From assembly GCF_003403075.1 (NCBI RefSeq), contig NZ_CP031557.1:2356001-2420000 (forward strand): a stretch of DNA of 64,000 nucleotides, given 5' to 3'. This document shows, piece by piece, positions 34,130-42,598 of the stretch; position 1 is the first letter of the stretch, and each line of letters opens with the position of its first letter. A program made the translations under genes and the position numbers. Source of the DNA: Flavobacterium psychrotrophum (GTDB taxonomy: Bacteria; Bacteroidota; Bacteroidia; Flavobacteriales; Flavobacteriaceae). Under the pieces are notes generated by a model. That model searched no databases, was not told the DNA's origin, and was given only the letters and a program-made list of their open reading frames with translations.

Positions 34130-34162
34130 TATGCGTGCATACTATTTTTTTTTGTATATTTG
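34130..34162 (+). promoter_or_regulatory. marR promoter with candidate operator
   Basis: TATATTTG (34155-34162) is a perfect match to the Bacteroidota -7 box TAnnTTTG, 15 bp before the marR ATG. About 13 bp upstream of it lies the palindrome TATGC-GT-GCATA (34130-34141), placed where a MarR dimer would block the -33 region. Autoregulation is inferred. Confidence 0.5.
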
Positions 34163-34176
34163 AAACACAAAGTCCC

Positions 34177-34629
34177 ATGAAAGAGAAAACAATAGACTAT
34201 ATATTAAGGGCAACCTGGCAGGCCGTATCGCGAATGTACAATGAAGAAGCGGCTAAATACGGCGCAAGCATGTCGGTAGGGTTTGCTCTTTTAAGCATCG
34301 ATAAAGAGAACGGCATACCCAGTACAGCACTGGGTCCGCAAATGGGTATGGAGCCTACGAGCCTTACCCGCACGCTAAAAAGCATGGAAGAAAAAGGCCT
34401 GATAATCCGGAAGAAAAATCCGGTAGACGGCCGTGGTGTACTAATACATCTTACAAAACTGGGCAAGGAAAAGCGCGACCTTAGTAAAGACCGCGTACTC
34501 ACCTTTAACGAGGCCATTAAAGAGCATATACCCCAGGAAAAACTGGACGCTTTTATAGAGGTTGCCGAAAAGATTAATGAGCTGATTGCCGAACGCCAGA
34601 TTTACAACAATGACAACGACAGCAAGTAG
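34177..34629 (+). CDS. MarR family transcriptional regulator
   Basis: A 150-residue winged-helix protein. The DNA-binding core runs from MSVGFALLSIDKENGIPSTALGPQMGMEPTSLTRTLKSMEEKGLI (helix-turn-helix) to IIRKKNPVDGRGVLIHLTKLGKEK, the wing with the DGR motif. It lies 52 bp upstream of the fatty-acid oxidation operon on the same strand, so it is probably its regulator, taking the place of the TetR-type FadR of Bacillus. The start at 34177 (MKEKTIDYILRATWQ) lies 15 bp past the -7 box; an earlier ATG at 34135 lies upstream of that box and is unlikely. Confidence 0.9.
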   Translation: MKEKTIDYILRATWQAVSRMYNEEAAKYGASMSVGFALLSIDKENGIPSTALGPQMGMEPTSLTRTLKSMEEKGLIIRKKNPVDGRGVLIHLTKLGKEKRDLSKDRVLTFNEAIKEHIPQEKLDAFIEVAEKINELIAERQIYNNDNDSK

Positions 34630-34681
34630 TAATACGGCTGCAAAAAATAAACTATAAACCACAAACTTCGAACAATAAAAA

Positions 34682-37072
34682 ATGAAACGCATTATTAAAA
34701 AGGCAGCCGTAGTAGGCTCCGGCGTTATGGGTAGCGCCATTGCCGCCCATTTTGCCAATATTGGCGTAGAAGTGCTACTATTAGACATCCCGCCAAGGGA
34801 ACTGACAGAAGCAGAACAAAAAAAAGGGCTTACGCTGGAGAGTAAAGCGGTACGTAACCGTATTGTAAACGACCATTTAGCAAACTCCCTAAAAAGCAAA
34901 CCCTCCCCTATTTACCACCAAAAGTTTGCTTCGCGCATTTCTACCGGAAATACCGAAGACGACCTGCACAAAATAGCCGATGTTGACTGGGTTATTGAGG
35001 TAGTAGTAGAAAGGCTTGACATTAAGCAAAAGGTATTTGAACAAATTGAAAAATACCGAAAACCCGGAACGCTGATTACATCAAATACGTCGGGTATCCC
35101 TATTAAATTTATGAGCGAAGGCCGCAGCGAAGATTTCCAGAAACATTTTTGCGGCACACACTTCTTCAACCCTCCACGATATTTAAAACTTTTCGAAATC
35201 ATTCCGGGACCACAAACTTCGACCGAAGTACTGGCCTTCCTGAATAATTATGGCGAGCAGTACCTGGGTAAAACCACGGTAGTAGCTAAAGATACCCCTG
35301 CCTTTATTGGTAACCGCATAGGTATTTATGGCATCATGAGCCTTTTCCACCAAGTTAAGGAAATGGGCTTTACCGTAGAGGAGATTGATAAACTTACCGG
35401 CCCTGTTATTGGCAGGCCTAAGAGTGCCACCTTCCGTACGGTAGATGTGGTAGGATTAGACACACTGGTACACGTTGCTAACGGTATCTATGAAAACTGC
35501 CCTGACGACGAGGTTCATGAACTGTTTAAGGTGCCGGATTTCATCAACAAAATGATGGAAAACAAATGGCTGGGTAGCAAATCTGGTCAGGGTTTCTACA
35601 AAAAGGTAGATAAGGATATCCTTTCGCTTGATTTAGATACATTAGAATACCGCGCGCCTAAAAAAGCGTCTTTTGCTACGCTTGAGCTTACTAAAACCAT
35701 TGATAAGCCCATCAACCGCTTTAAGGTACTGGTAGGCGGTCAGGACAAGGCTGGCGAGTTTTACCGCAAAAATTTTGCAGGTACTTTTGCTTATGTAAGC
35801 CACCGCGTGCCAGAAATTACCGATGACCTTTATAAGATAGACGATGCCATGAAGGCCGGCTTTGGCTGGGAGAATGGCCCGTTTGAAATATGGGATGCCG
35901 TAGGTGTAGAAAAAGGTATTGAACTGGTGAAAGCCGAAGGGCTGGAACCGGCTGCATGGGTAACTGATATGCTTGCAGCAGGCATTAAAAGCTTCTATAC
36001 CATTAAAGATGGTGCTACTTATTTTTACGATATAGCATCGAAATCACATAAAAAAGTGCCTGGCCAGGATGCGTTCATTATCCTGAACAACATTCGCGAG
36101 AGTAAAAAAATATGGAGCAACAGCGGTGCCATTATCCAGGACCTGGGCGACGGCATCATCAACCTGGAGTTCCAGTCTAAAATGAATACCATAGGCGGCG
36201 ATGTGCTTCAGGGCATTAACAAAGCCATAGACCTTGCCGAAAAAGAATACGACGGCCTTGTAATAGGCAATCAGGCGGCTAATTTCTCAGTAGGTGCTAA
36301 CATTGGCATGATCTTTATGATGGCGGTAGAGCAGGAATATGATGAGCTTAATATGGCCATTAAGCTGTTCCAGGACACCATGATGAGGGTACGCTATTCA
36401 TCTATCCCTGTTGTGGTTGCGCCACATGGCATGACACTGGGCGGTGGCTGCGAAATGAGCATGCACGCCGATAAGGTTGTGGCTGCGGCCGAAACCTATA
36501 TCGGGTTGGTTGAATTTGGCGTTGGGGTTATTCCCGGCGGCGGTGGCTCTAAAGAGATGGCATTGCGTGCATCTGACACCTTCCATAAAAACGATGTAGA
36601 ACTGAATGTACTACAGGAATACTTCCTGACTATTGGTACTGCTAAAGTATCAACATCGGCTTACGAAGCGTATGACCTTGGCATACTACAAAAAGGGAAA
36701 GACGTGGTTGTAGTAAACAAAGACAGACAGTTGGCCGAAGCCAAAAAGCACGCTAAACTATTGGCAGAAGCAGGCTACACCCAACCTGTAAAACGCAAAG
36801 ACGTTAAGGTACTGGGCAAGCAGGCACTGGGTATGTTCCTTGTTGGGACGGACAGTATGGAAGCAGGTAACTACATCAGCGAACACGATAAAAAGATTGC
36901 CAACAAACTGGCCTACGTTATGGCAGGCGGCGATCTAAGTGAAGCAACTCTTGTTACTGAGCAGTATCTGTTAGACCTTGAACGTGAAGCATTTTTATCG
37001 CTTACGGGAGAACGTAAAACTCTTGAAAGAATACAGTATATGTTAACGAAAGGTAAACCGCTAAGAAATTAG
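34682..37072 (+). CDS. fadN: 3-hydroxyacyl-CoA dehydrogenase / enoyl-CoA hydratase (FadN-type)
   Basis: A 796-residue bifunctional beta-oxidation enzyme. The NAD-binding 3-hydroxyacyl-CoA dehydrogenase comes first (KAAVVGSGVMGSAIAAHFANIGVEV, then HFFNPPRYLKLFEIIPG and DTPAFIGNRIG). The crotonase/enoyl-CoA hydratase domain lies C-terminal (about residues 480-680; ANIGMIFMMAVEQEYDEL, HGMTLGGGCEM, GVGVIPGGGGSKE). This order is that of Bacillus FadN, not of E. coli FadB. It oxidises 3-hydroxyacyl-CoA and hydrates enoyl-CoA in fatty-acid degradation. The stop codon lies inside the left arm of the inverted repeat of the next element. Confidence 0.93.
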   Translation: MKRIIKKAAVVGSGVMGSAIAAHFANIGVEVLLLDIPPRELTEAEQKKGLTLESKAVRNRIVNDHLANSLKSKPSPIYHQKFASRISTGNTEDDLHKIADVDWVIEVVVERLDIKQKVFEQIEKYRKPGTLITSNTSGIPIKFMSEGRSEDFQKHFCGTHFFNPPRYLKLFEIIPGPQTSTEVLAFLNNYGEQYLGKTTVVAKDTPAFIGNRIGIYGIMSLFHQVKEMGFTVEEIDKLTGPVIGRPKSATFRTVDVVGLDTLVHVANGIYENCPDDEVHELFKVPDFINKMMENKWLGSKSGQGFYKKVDKDILSLDLDTLEYRAPKKASFATLELTKTIDKPINRFKVLVGGQDKAGEFYRKNFAGTFAYVSHRVPEITDDLYKIDDAMKAGFGWENGPFEIWDAVGVEKGIELVKAEGLEPAAWVTDMLAAGIKSFYTIKDGATYFYDIASKSHKKVPGQDAFIILNNIRESKKIWSNSGAIIQDLGDGIINLEFQSKMNTIGGDVLQGINKAIDLAEKEYDGLVIGNQAANFSVGANIGMIFMMAVEQEYDELNMAIKLFQDTMMRVRYSSIPVVVAPHGMTLGGGCEMSMHADKVVAAAETYIGLVEFGVGVIPGGGGSKEMALRASDTFHKNDVELNVLQEYFLTIGTAKVSTSAYEAYDLGILQKGKDVVVVNKDRQLAEAKKHAKLLAEAGYTQPVKRKDVKVLGKQALGMFLVGTDSMEAGNYISEHDKKIANKLAYVMAGGDLSEATLVTEQYLLDLEREAFLSLTGERKTLERIQYMLTKGKPLRN

Positions 37073-37500
37073 TATCAAGAATTAAGTATTAAGTACAAAG
37101 ACAGGCACACCTTATGCACCAGTTTGAAAAATTGAAAATTTGGCAAAAAGGAATGGATATAGCAGAAAAAGTCTACAAGATTTCAGCAGAACTTCCATAT
37201 GATGAAAGGTTTAACCTGATATCGCAAATAAAGAGATGCGCTGTATCAATTCCCTCAAATATTGCCGAGGGTTCAGGTAGAAATTCTAAAAAAGAGTTTG
37301 TACAGTTTTTAGGTATTGCAAATGGCTCGTCTTTTGAACTTATTACACAATTGATGCTATTACAACGATTAAATTTAATTCAGGAAGAACGGATAAAGCA
37401 GTTAATTACTGATATAGTTGAAGTTTGCAACATGAATTTTGCTTTGCAACGCAGCCTCAGTCAACCTGCTATTCAATCTTAATACTTAATTCTTGATACT
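37071..37500. mobile_element. intervening-sequence-like element 1: four-helix-bundle gene inside a perfect 23 bp inverted repeat
   Basis: The 23 bp at 37071-37093 (starting AGTATCAAGAATTAAG) are the exact reverse complement of 37478-37500. The arms enclose only the four-helix-bundle gene. The left arm overlaps the fadN stop codon and the right arm ends 10 bp before the fadA start. Removing the element would leave fadN and fadA about 10 bp apart, a normal operon spacing. In RNA the arms would form a long stem with the small gene in the loop, as in intervening sequences of 23S rRNA. No target-site duplication could be recognised. Confidence 0.7.
37114..37482 (+). CDS. four-helix-bundle protein (S23 / rRNA intervening-sequence family)
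   Basis: A 122-residue protein of the S23 four-helix-bundle family, first known from intervening sequences in 23S rRNA genes and related to the accessory Avd protein of diversity-generating retroelements. Family signatures are FEKLKIWQKGMDIAEKVYKI at the start and KRCAVSIPSNIAEGSGR in the middle, followed by FLGIANGSSFELITQL. It is basic and probably pentameric with nucleic-acid affinity (family knowledge). It sits between fadN and fadA in the same direction. Its role there is unlikely to be metabolic. Confidence 0.93.
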   Translation: MHQFEKLKIWQKGMDIAEKVYKISAELPYDERFNLISQIKRCAVSIPSNIAEGSGRNSKKEFVQFLGIANGSSFELITQLMLLQRLNLIQEERIKQLITDIVEVCNMNFALQRSLSQPAIQS

Positions 37501-37510
37501 TAATACAATT

Positions 37511-38692
37511 ATGAAAACTGCATATATAGTAAAAGCATACAGGACTGCCGTGGGCAAAGCGCCAAAAGGTGTGTTCCGTTTTAAAAGGCCCGACGAGTTG
37601 GCCGCAGAAACCATACAGTTCATGCTTAATGAGCTGCCGGAGTTTGACAAAACCCGTATAGACGACGTGATGGTGGGTAACGCCATGCCGGAGGCCGAAC
37701 AGGGACTAAACTTTGCGCGCCTTATATCTCTTATGGGGCTTAAGGTAGATGATGTTCCGGGTGTTACGGTAAACCGTTACTGCGCTTCGGGTATCGAAAC
37801 CATTGCTATGGCTACCGCCAAAATACAAAGTGGTATGGCGCATTGCATCATTGCCGGTGGTGCAGAGAGCATGAGCTATATCCCTATGGGAGGCTACAAG
37901 CCCGTACCGGATTATCAGGCAGCCAAGGCAGGCCACGAAGACTATTACTGGGGTATGGGCCTTACCGCAGAAGCTGTTGCAAAGCAGTTTAACGTAAGCC
38001 GTGCCGACCAGGATGAGTTTGCCTACCAGTCGCACCAAAAAGCCCTTAAAGCACAGGCTGAAGGCAAATTTGACCGCCAGATAGTTCCCATTACGGTTGA
38101 TGAAGTATATGTAGACGCAAACGGCAAAAAAGCCAACCGCAGCTATACCGTTACCAAAGACGAAGGCCCGCGTGCCGATACATCGGTAGAGGCATTAGGT
38201 AAACTACGTCCGGTTTTTGCAGCCGATGGCAGCGTTACCGCAGGTACATCATCTCAAATGAGCGATGGTGCTGCTTTTGTACTGGTAATGAGTGAGGATA
38301 TGGTGAAAGAACTTAAACTTGAGCCTATTGCCCGTCTGGTAAGTTACGCAGCCGCAGGTGTAGAACCGCGTATTATGGGTATTGGCCCGGTTAAAGCCAT
38401 CCCGAAAGCGGTTAAACAAGCAGGTCTTGAATTAGAAGACATTCAGCTTATAGAACTTAACGAAGCCTTTGCTTCTCAGTCACTTGCCGTGATTCGTGAG
38501 CTGGGCATCAATAAAGATATTGTGAATGTTAATGGTGGTGCCATCGCTCTTGGCCACCCACTGGGCTGTACCGGAGCTAAACTTTCGGTTCAGTTGTTTG
38601 ACGAAGCCAAACGCCGTGGTAGTAAGTACGGTATGGTAACGATGTGTGTAGGTACCGGGCAGGGAGCTGCGGGAGTATTTGAGATTTTTTAA
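37511..38692 (+). CDS. fadA: acetyl-CoA C-acyltransferase (3-ketoacyl-CoA thiolase)
   Basis: A 393-residue thiolase that cleaves 3-ketoacyl-CoA with CoA in the last step of beta-oxidation. The start is the ATG at 37511 ([20 protein letters not shown]), because the upstream in-frame codons lie in the inverted repeat. The acyl-accepting Cys91 is in [14 protein letters not shown], the [16 protein letters not shown] histidine motif is near 345, and the second catalytic Cys is in [17 protein letters not shown]. It follows fadN in the order of the Bacillus fadNAE operon, separated only by element 1. Confidence 0.95.
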   Translation: MKTAYIVKAYRTAVGKAPKGVFRFKRPDELAAETIQFMLNELPEFDKTRIDDVMVGNAMPEAEQGLNFARLISLMGLKVDDVPGVTVNRYCASGIETIAMATAKIQSGMAHCIIAGGAESMSYIPMGGYKPVPDYQAAKAGHEDYYWGMGLTAEAVAKQFNVSRADQDEFAYQSHQKALKAQAEGKFDRQIVPITVDEVYVDANGKKANRSYTVTKDEGPRADTSVEALGKLRPVFAADGSVTAGTSSQMSDGAAFVLVMSEDMVKELKLEPIARLVSYAAAGVEPRIMGIGPVKAIPKAVKQAGLELEDIQLIELNEAFASQSLAVIRELGINKDIVNVNGGAIALGHPLGCTGAKLSVQLFDEAKRRGSKYGMVTMCVGTGQGAAGVFEIF

Positions 38693-38708
38693 GAAGACGA
38701 CAGATAAA

Positions 38709-39125
38709 AGATGATAGATAATAGACGCCTATGAGTGAATTTAAACGGCACAACTTCAAAAAAATGAAGATATGGCAGTTAGGTATGGATATAGCAAAAA
38801 CTATATTAAATCTTACCGATACGTTTCCTGCACATGAGAAGTTCGGACTTAAAAGCCAGATGGATAGGTGCTCTATTTCTATTCCATCGAATATAGCTGA
38901 AGGTTCAAGCCGTACGAATAAATCTTTTAAGCATTTTATAGACATCGCATTAGGTTCATCTTTTGAGCTTCAAACTCAATTGTTACTTGCCTGTCACAGA
39001 CAATATTTTTCAAATGAAGTAACACAAAACATTGAAAATAAAATAGAAGAATTTCAACGGATGACTATGGCTTTTCAAAATACTCTTGATACCGAATAAG
39101 GTCTTTCATCTATTATCTATCATCT
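38709..39125. mobile_element. intervening-sequence-like element 2: four-helix-bundle gene inside a 17 bp inverted repeat
   Basis: AGATGATAGATAATAGA at 38709-38725 is the exact reverse complement of 39109-39125. The arms enclose the second four-helix-bundle gene and nothing else. The arm sequence differs from that of element 1, so the two elements arrived independently or diverged. It sits between fadA (stop at 38692) and the acyl-CoA dehydrogenase gene (start at 39177). Confidence 0.68.
38731..39099 (+). CDS. four-helix-bundle protein (S23 / rRNA intervening-sequence family), second copy
   Basis: A 122-residue S23-type protein, same length as the first copy but clearly different in sequence. 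Shared anchors are the start KMKIWQLGMDIAKTI, MDRCSISIPSNIAEGSSR, and FIDIALGSSFELQTQLL. The C-terminal part (HRQYFSNEVTQNIENKIEEFQRM) is unlike that of copy 1. It is read in the same direction as the operon and lies in the loop of the 17 bp inverted repeat. The divergence argues against a recent tandem duplication. Confidence 0.93.
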   Translation: MSEFKRHNFKKMKIWQLGMDIAKTILNLTDTFPAHEKFGLKSQMDRCSISIPSNIAEGSSRTNKSFKHFIDIALGSSFELQTQLLLACHRQYFSNEVTQNIENKIEEFQRMTMAFQNTLDTE

Positions 39126-39176
39126 AAGGGTCTCTAAAAAATTTATAATTCATCATTTAAAATAAAAAATAAAGTC

Positions 39177-40982
39177 ATGGCTGATACATTGGAAAAACAA
39201 CTAGCCCGTGGTGGACAGTTCCTCGTTACAGAAACTAAAAGTGAGGACATTTTTACTCCTGAAGATTTTTCGGAGGAGCAACTGATGATGCGCGACTCGG
39301 TTAAAGAGTTCATAGACCGTGAGATATGGCCTAATAAAGACCGTTTTGAGAAGAAGGATTATGCCTTTACCGAAGAAAGCATGCGCAAAGCCGGAGAGCT
39401 TGGCTTTCTGGGTGTGGCTGTGCCCGAGGAGTATGGCGGACTGGGTATGGGCTTTGTAAGCACCATGCTGGTTTGCGATTACATCAGTGGGGCAACAGGC
39501 TCTTTTTCAACGGCTTTTGGTGCACATACCGGTATTGGTACTATGCCAATTACGCTTTACGGAACTGAAGAACAAAAACTTAAATACGTACCAAAACTTG
39601 CTTCGGGTGAGTGGTTTGGTGCCTACTGCCTTACTGAGCCGGGCGCAGGATCTGACGCTAACTCAGGGAAAACCAAAGCAGTACTAAGCGAAGACGGTAC
39701 ACATTATAAAATTACCGGGCAAAAAATGTGGATCTCAAATGCAGGTTTCTGCAGTGTGTTCATTGTATTTGCACGTATCGAAGACGACAAAAATATTACA
39801 GGCTTTATCGTTGAAAATGAACCCTCCAACGGTATAACACTTGGCGAGGAAGAGCACAAACTGGGCATCCGTGCCTCCTCTACCCGCCAGGTGTTTTTTA
39901 ACGAAACTAAAGTACCTGTTGCCAATATGCTGAGCGAGCGTGGCAATGGTTTTAAAATAGCCATGAACGCCCTTAACGTAGGCCGTATAAAGCTTGCTGC
40001 TGCTTGTCTTGACGCGCAACGCCGCACCATTACCGGAGCTACTAAATATGCCACTGAGCGTGTACAGTTTAAAACCCCGATAGCCAGTTTTGGCGCCATC
40101 CGTGCTAAGCTTGCCGAAATGGCAACTAACTGTTATGCAGGTGAAAGTGCCGCTTACCGTGCTGCAAAAAACATCGAAGACCGTATTAGTGCCCGCGTAG
40201 CGAATGGCGAGAGCCACCAGGATGCCGAGCTTAAAGGTGTCGAGGAATTTGCCATTGAGTGTTCTATCCTTAAAGTAGCTGTAAGTGAGGATGTTCAGGG
40301 TTGTACAGACGAAGGTATCCAGATCTTTGGCGGTATGGGCTTTAGCGAAGATACCCCAATGGAAAGTGCCTGGAGGGATGCGCGCATTGCCCGTATTTAT
40401 GAGGGAACCAATGAGATAAATCGCATGTTATCAGTAGGTATGCTTATCAAAAAAGCTATGAAAGGTCACGTTGATCTACTGGGCCCGGCCATGAAAGTAG
40501 CCGAAGAATTAATGGGCATACCATCATTCGACACACCCGATTACAGTGAGCTTTTTGCTGAAGAGAAGGAAATGATCGTGAAGCTTAAAAAAGCGTTCCT
40601 GATGGTAGCCGGAAGCGCCGTACAAAAATATGGCCCTGCCCTTGACGAACACCAGCAATTACTGATGGCGGCGTCTGATATCCTGATTGAAATTTATATG
40701 GCAGAGTCTACCATACTGCGTACAGAGAAACTTGCCAAAAACAAAGGTGCTGAGGCAGTTAAAGAACAAATAGCCATGGCACAACTGTACCTGTACCATG
40801 CGGTGGACCTTGTAAACACTAAAGGTAAAGAAGGTATTGCCTCTTTTGCCGAAGGCGACGAGCAGCGCATGATGCTGATGGGCCTTAAGCGTTTTACAAA
40901 ATATAATAACTTACCAAATGTAGTTGCACTTCGTGAAACTATTGCATCAAAAATTGTGGCAGAAAATGCCTATCCATTTTAA
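39177..40982 (+). CDS. fadE: acyl-CoA dehydrogenase
   Basis: A 601-residue FAD enzyme that makes the first double bond in beta-oxidation. The core acyl-CoA dehydrogenase fold is followed by a C-terminal extension, a size close to Bacillus FadE. Signatures are FLGVAVPEEYGGLGMG, YCLTEPGAGSDANSGKT and KITGQKMWISNAGF for FAD/substrate binding, and the motif IARIYEGTNEINRMLS. It ends with a domain of about 150 residues (residues 440-600) typical of this subgroup. It is the last gene of the operon; a strong terminator follows at 41006. Confidence 0.94.
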   Translation: MADTLEKQLARGGQFLVTETKSEDIFTPEDFSEEQLMMRDSVKEFIDREIWPNKDRFEKKDYAFTEESMRKAGELGFLGVAVPEEYGGLGMGFVSTMLVCDYISGATGSFSTAFGAHTGIGTMPITLYGTEEQKLKYVPKLASGEWFGAYCLTEPGAGSDANSGKTKAVLSEDGTHYKITGQKMWISNAGFCSVFIVFARIEDDKNITGFIVENEPSNGITLGEEEHKLGIRASSTRQVFFNETKVPVANMLSERGNGFKIAMNALNVGRIKLAAACLDAQRRTITGATKYATERVQFKTPIASFGAIRAKLAEMATNCYAGESAAYRAAKNIEDRISARVANGESHQDAELKGVEEFAIECSILKVAVSEDVQGCTDEGIQIFGGMGFSEDTPMESAWRDARIARIYEGTNEINRMLSVGMLIKKAMKGHVDLLGPAMKVAEELMGIPSFDTPDYSELFAEEKEMIVKLKKAFLMVAGSAVQKYGPALDEHQQLLMAASDILIEIYMAESTILRTEKLAKNKGAEAVKEQIAMAQLYLYHAVDLVNTKGKEGIASFAEGDEQRMMLMGLKRFTKYNNLPNVVALRETIASKIVAENAYPF

Positions 40983-41005
40983 TATGTTTTGTTTTTAAGT
41001 TAAGT

Positions 41006-41046
41006 AGCCGCCCTGTTGATAACTTTCTTACAGGGCGGCTTTTTTA
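41006..41046 (+). terminator. terminator of the fatty-acid oxidation operon
   Basis: AGCCGCCCTGT (41006-41016) pairs perfectly with ACAGGGCGGCT (41030-41040), followed by a run of six T. It closes the fadN-fadA-fadE operon. Confidence 0.92.
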
Positions 41047-41275
41047 TGCCTTTTTGTAAAGCACTATACATGATTTTCCACATTCTGTGTTTTTATTTCG
41101 CGTTTTTTTTCGAAGTGAGGCATTTCTGAAAAATCGACATTTTGATATTCAAACAATTAGACTTTTAGGCTGGCTGAAAATTGAAACTTAAAAAAATACT
41201 GCTAATTTACTATCCTGAAAGAACAGCTTCAGTACACTGCAATGCTCCCCTCCCACTCATTTCTCAAAAAAATTG

Positions 41276-41323
41276 AAACATGATTTTCGTCATGTTTTAT
41301 GAAAAGCCAGCCTTATAATTTTG
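41276..41323 (+). promoter_or_regulatory. promoter of the U32 gene with upstream palindrome
   Basis: TAATTTTG (41316-41323) matches the -7 consensus TAnnTTTG and lies 18 bp before the ATG. An inverted repeat, AAACATGA (41276-41283) / TCATGTTT (41290-41297), sits upstream of it, near the -33 region; ACATGATTTTC also occurs around 41068. Operator function is inferred. Confidence 0.5.
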
Positions 41324-41341
41324 CCCGCAAAATTTTAGGGT

Positions 41342-42598
41342 ATGACAAAAAATAATCTGATTGAACTTATGGCTCCGGCAGGCGACTTTGAGTCGTTGCA
41401 GGCGGCATTGGATAACGGCGCCGATTCGGTCTATTTTGGCGTGGAGCAACTCAACATGCGCGCACGTGCATCTATGAATTTTACGCTGGACGACCTTGTG
41501 GAAATTTCACGCCGTTGCAGCGAAAAAAATGTACGTAGTTACCTTACACTCAATACCATAATTTATGACCATGACCTCTCACTGATCAAAACGCTTTTAG
41601 ACGCGGCAAAAGCGGCAGGCATTACTGCTGTTATTGCTATGGATCAGGCTGTTATTGCCTACGCACGGCAAATAAATTTTGAGGTACATATAAGCACCCA
41701 GATAAACGTTACCAACATAGAAACGGTAAAGTTTTATGCCCTTTTTGCCGACACCATTGTACTAAGCAGGGAGCTGAGCCTAAGCCAGGTAAAAAAAATA
41801 ACTACCCAAATAGCTAAAGATGATGTACGGGGTCCGTCGGGTAATCTTGTAGAGATTGAAATCTTTGGGCATGGGGCGCTGTGCATGGCAGTTTCGGGCA
41901 AATGTTACCTGAGCCTGCATTCGCATAACTCATCGGCAAACCGTGGCGCGTGTAAGCAAAACTGCCGCAAAAAATATACAGTAACCGACCAGGAAAGTGG
42001 TTTTGAGATAGAGATTGACAACGAATACATGATGTCGCCAAAAGACCTGTGTACGCTCGATTTTCTGGACCAGATTATAGACTGTGGCGTAAAAGTATTA
42101 AAGCTGGAAGGCCGTGGCCGCGCCCCTGAATATGTTGCAACCGTTGTAAAGTGCTACCGCGAAGCTATTGATGCAGTGGCGTCAGGCACCTTTACAAAAG
42201 AAAAGGTTAATGTGTGGATGCAAACCCTTAGTACCGTGTACAACAGGGGCTTTTGGAGTGGTTATTACCTTGGGCAAAAACTGGGCGAATGGAGTACCGC
42301 AAATGGCAGTATGGCCACGCAAAGAAAGGTTTACATTGGCAAAGGCAGGCACTTTTTCCCGAAGGCAAATATTGGCGAATTTGTTATTGAAGCTTATGAT
42401 GTTACAGTGGGCGATAAGATATTAATAACCGGCCCTACTACCGGGGCACAGGAAACTACCGTTAGCAGCCTTATGGCAAATGATACGGTTACAGAGCGTG
42501 CCACTAAAGGAGACAACATTACGCTGCCTCTGGATTTCAGGATACGCCCCGGAGATAAGCTGTACAAGCTGGTAAGAACTGAATATGCTAGCAACTGA
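41342..42598 (+). CDS. peptidase U32 family protein (RlhA/TrhP-like RNA hydroxylation family)
   Basis: A 418-residue member of the U32 family. It starts NNLIELMAPAGDFESLQAALDNGADSVYFGV, the family N-terminus. Cysteines that fit the iron-sulfur site of this family are in HGALCMAVSGKCYLS and GACKQNCRKKYT, with LKLEGRGRAPEYV after them. Although called peptidases, the well-studied members (RlhA, TrhP) hydroxylate a cytidine in 23S rRNA or uridine in tRNA, so RNA modification is more likely. The stop overlaps the start of the ferredoxin gene (TGATG at 42596-42600), which suggests that the ferredoxin serves as its electron donor or partner. Confidence 0.9.
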   Translation: MTKNNLIELMAPAGDFESLQAALDNGADSVYFGVEQLNMRARASMNFTLDDLVEISRRCSEKNVRSYLTLNTIIYDHDLSLIKTLLDAAKAAGITAVIAMDQAVIAYARQINFEVHISTQINVTNIETVKFYALFADTIVLSRELSLSQVKKITTQIAKDDVRGPSGNLVEIEIFGHGALCMAVSGKCYLSLHSHNSSANRGACKQNCRKKYTVTDQESGFEIEIDNEYMMSPKDLCTLDFLDQIIDCGVKVLKLEGRGRAPEYVATVVKCYREAIDAVASGTFTKEKVNVWMQTLSTVYNRGFWSGYYLGQKLGEWSTANGSMATQRKVYIGKGRHFFPKANIGEFVIEAYDVTVGDKILITGPTTGAQETTVSSLMANDTVTERATKGDNITLPLDFRIRPGDKLYKLVRTEYASN

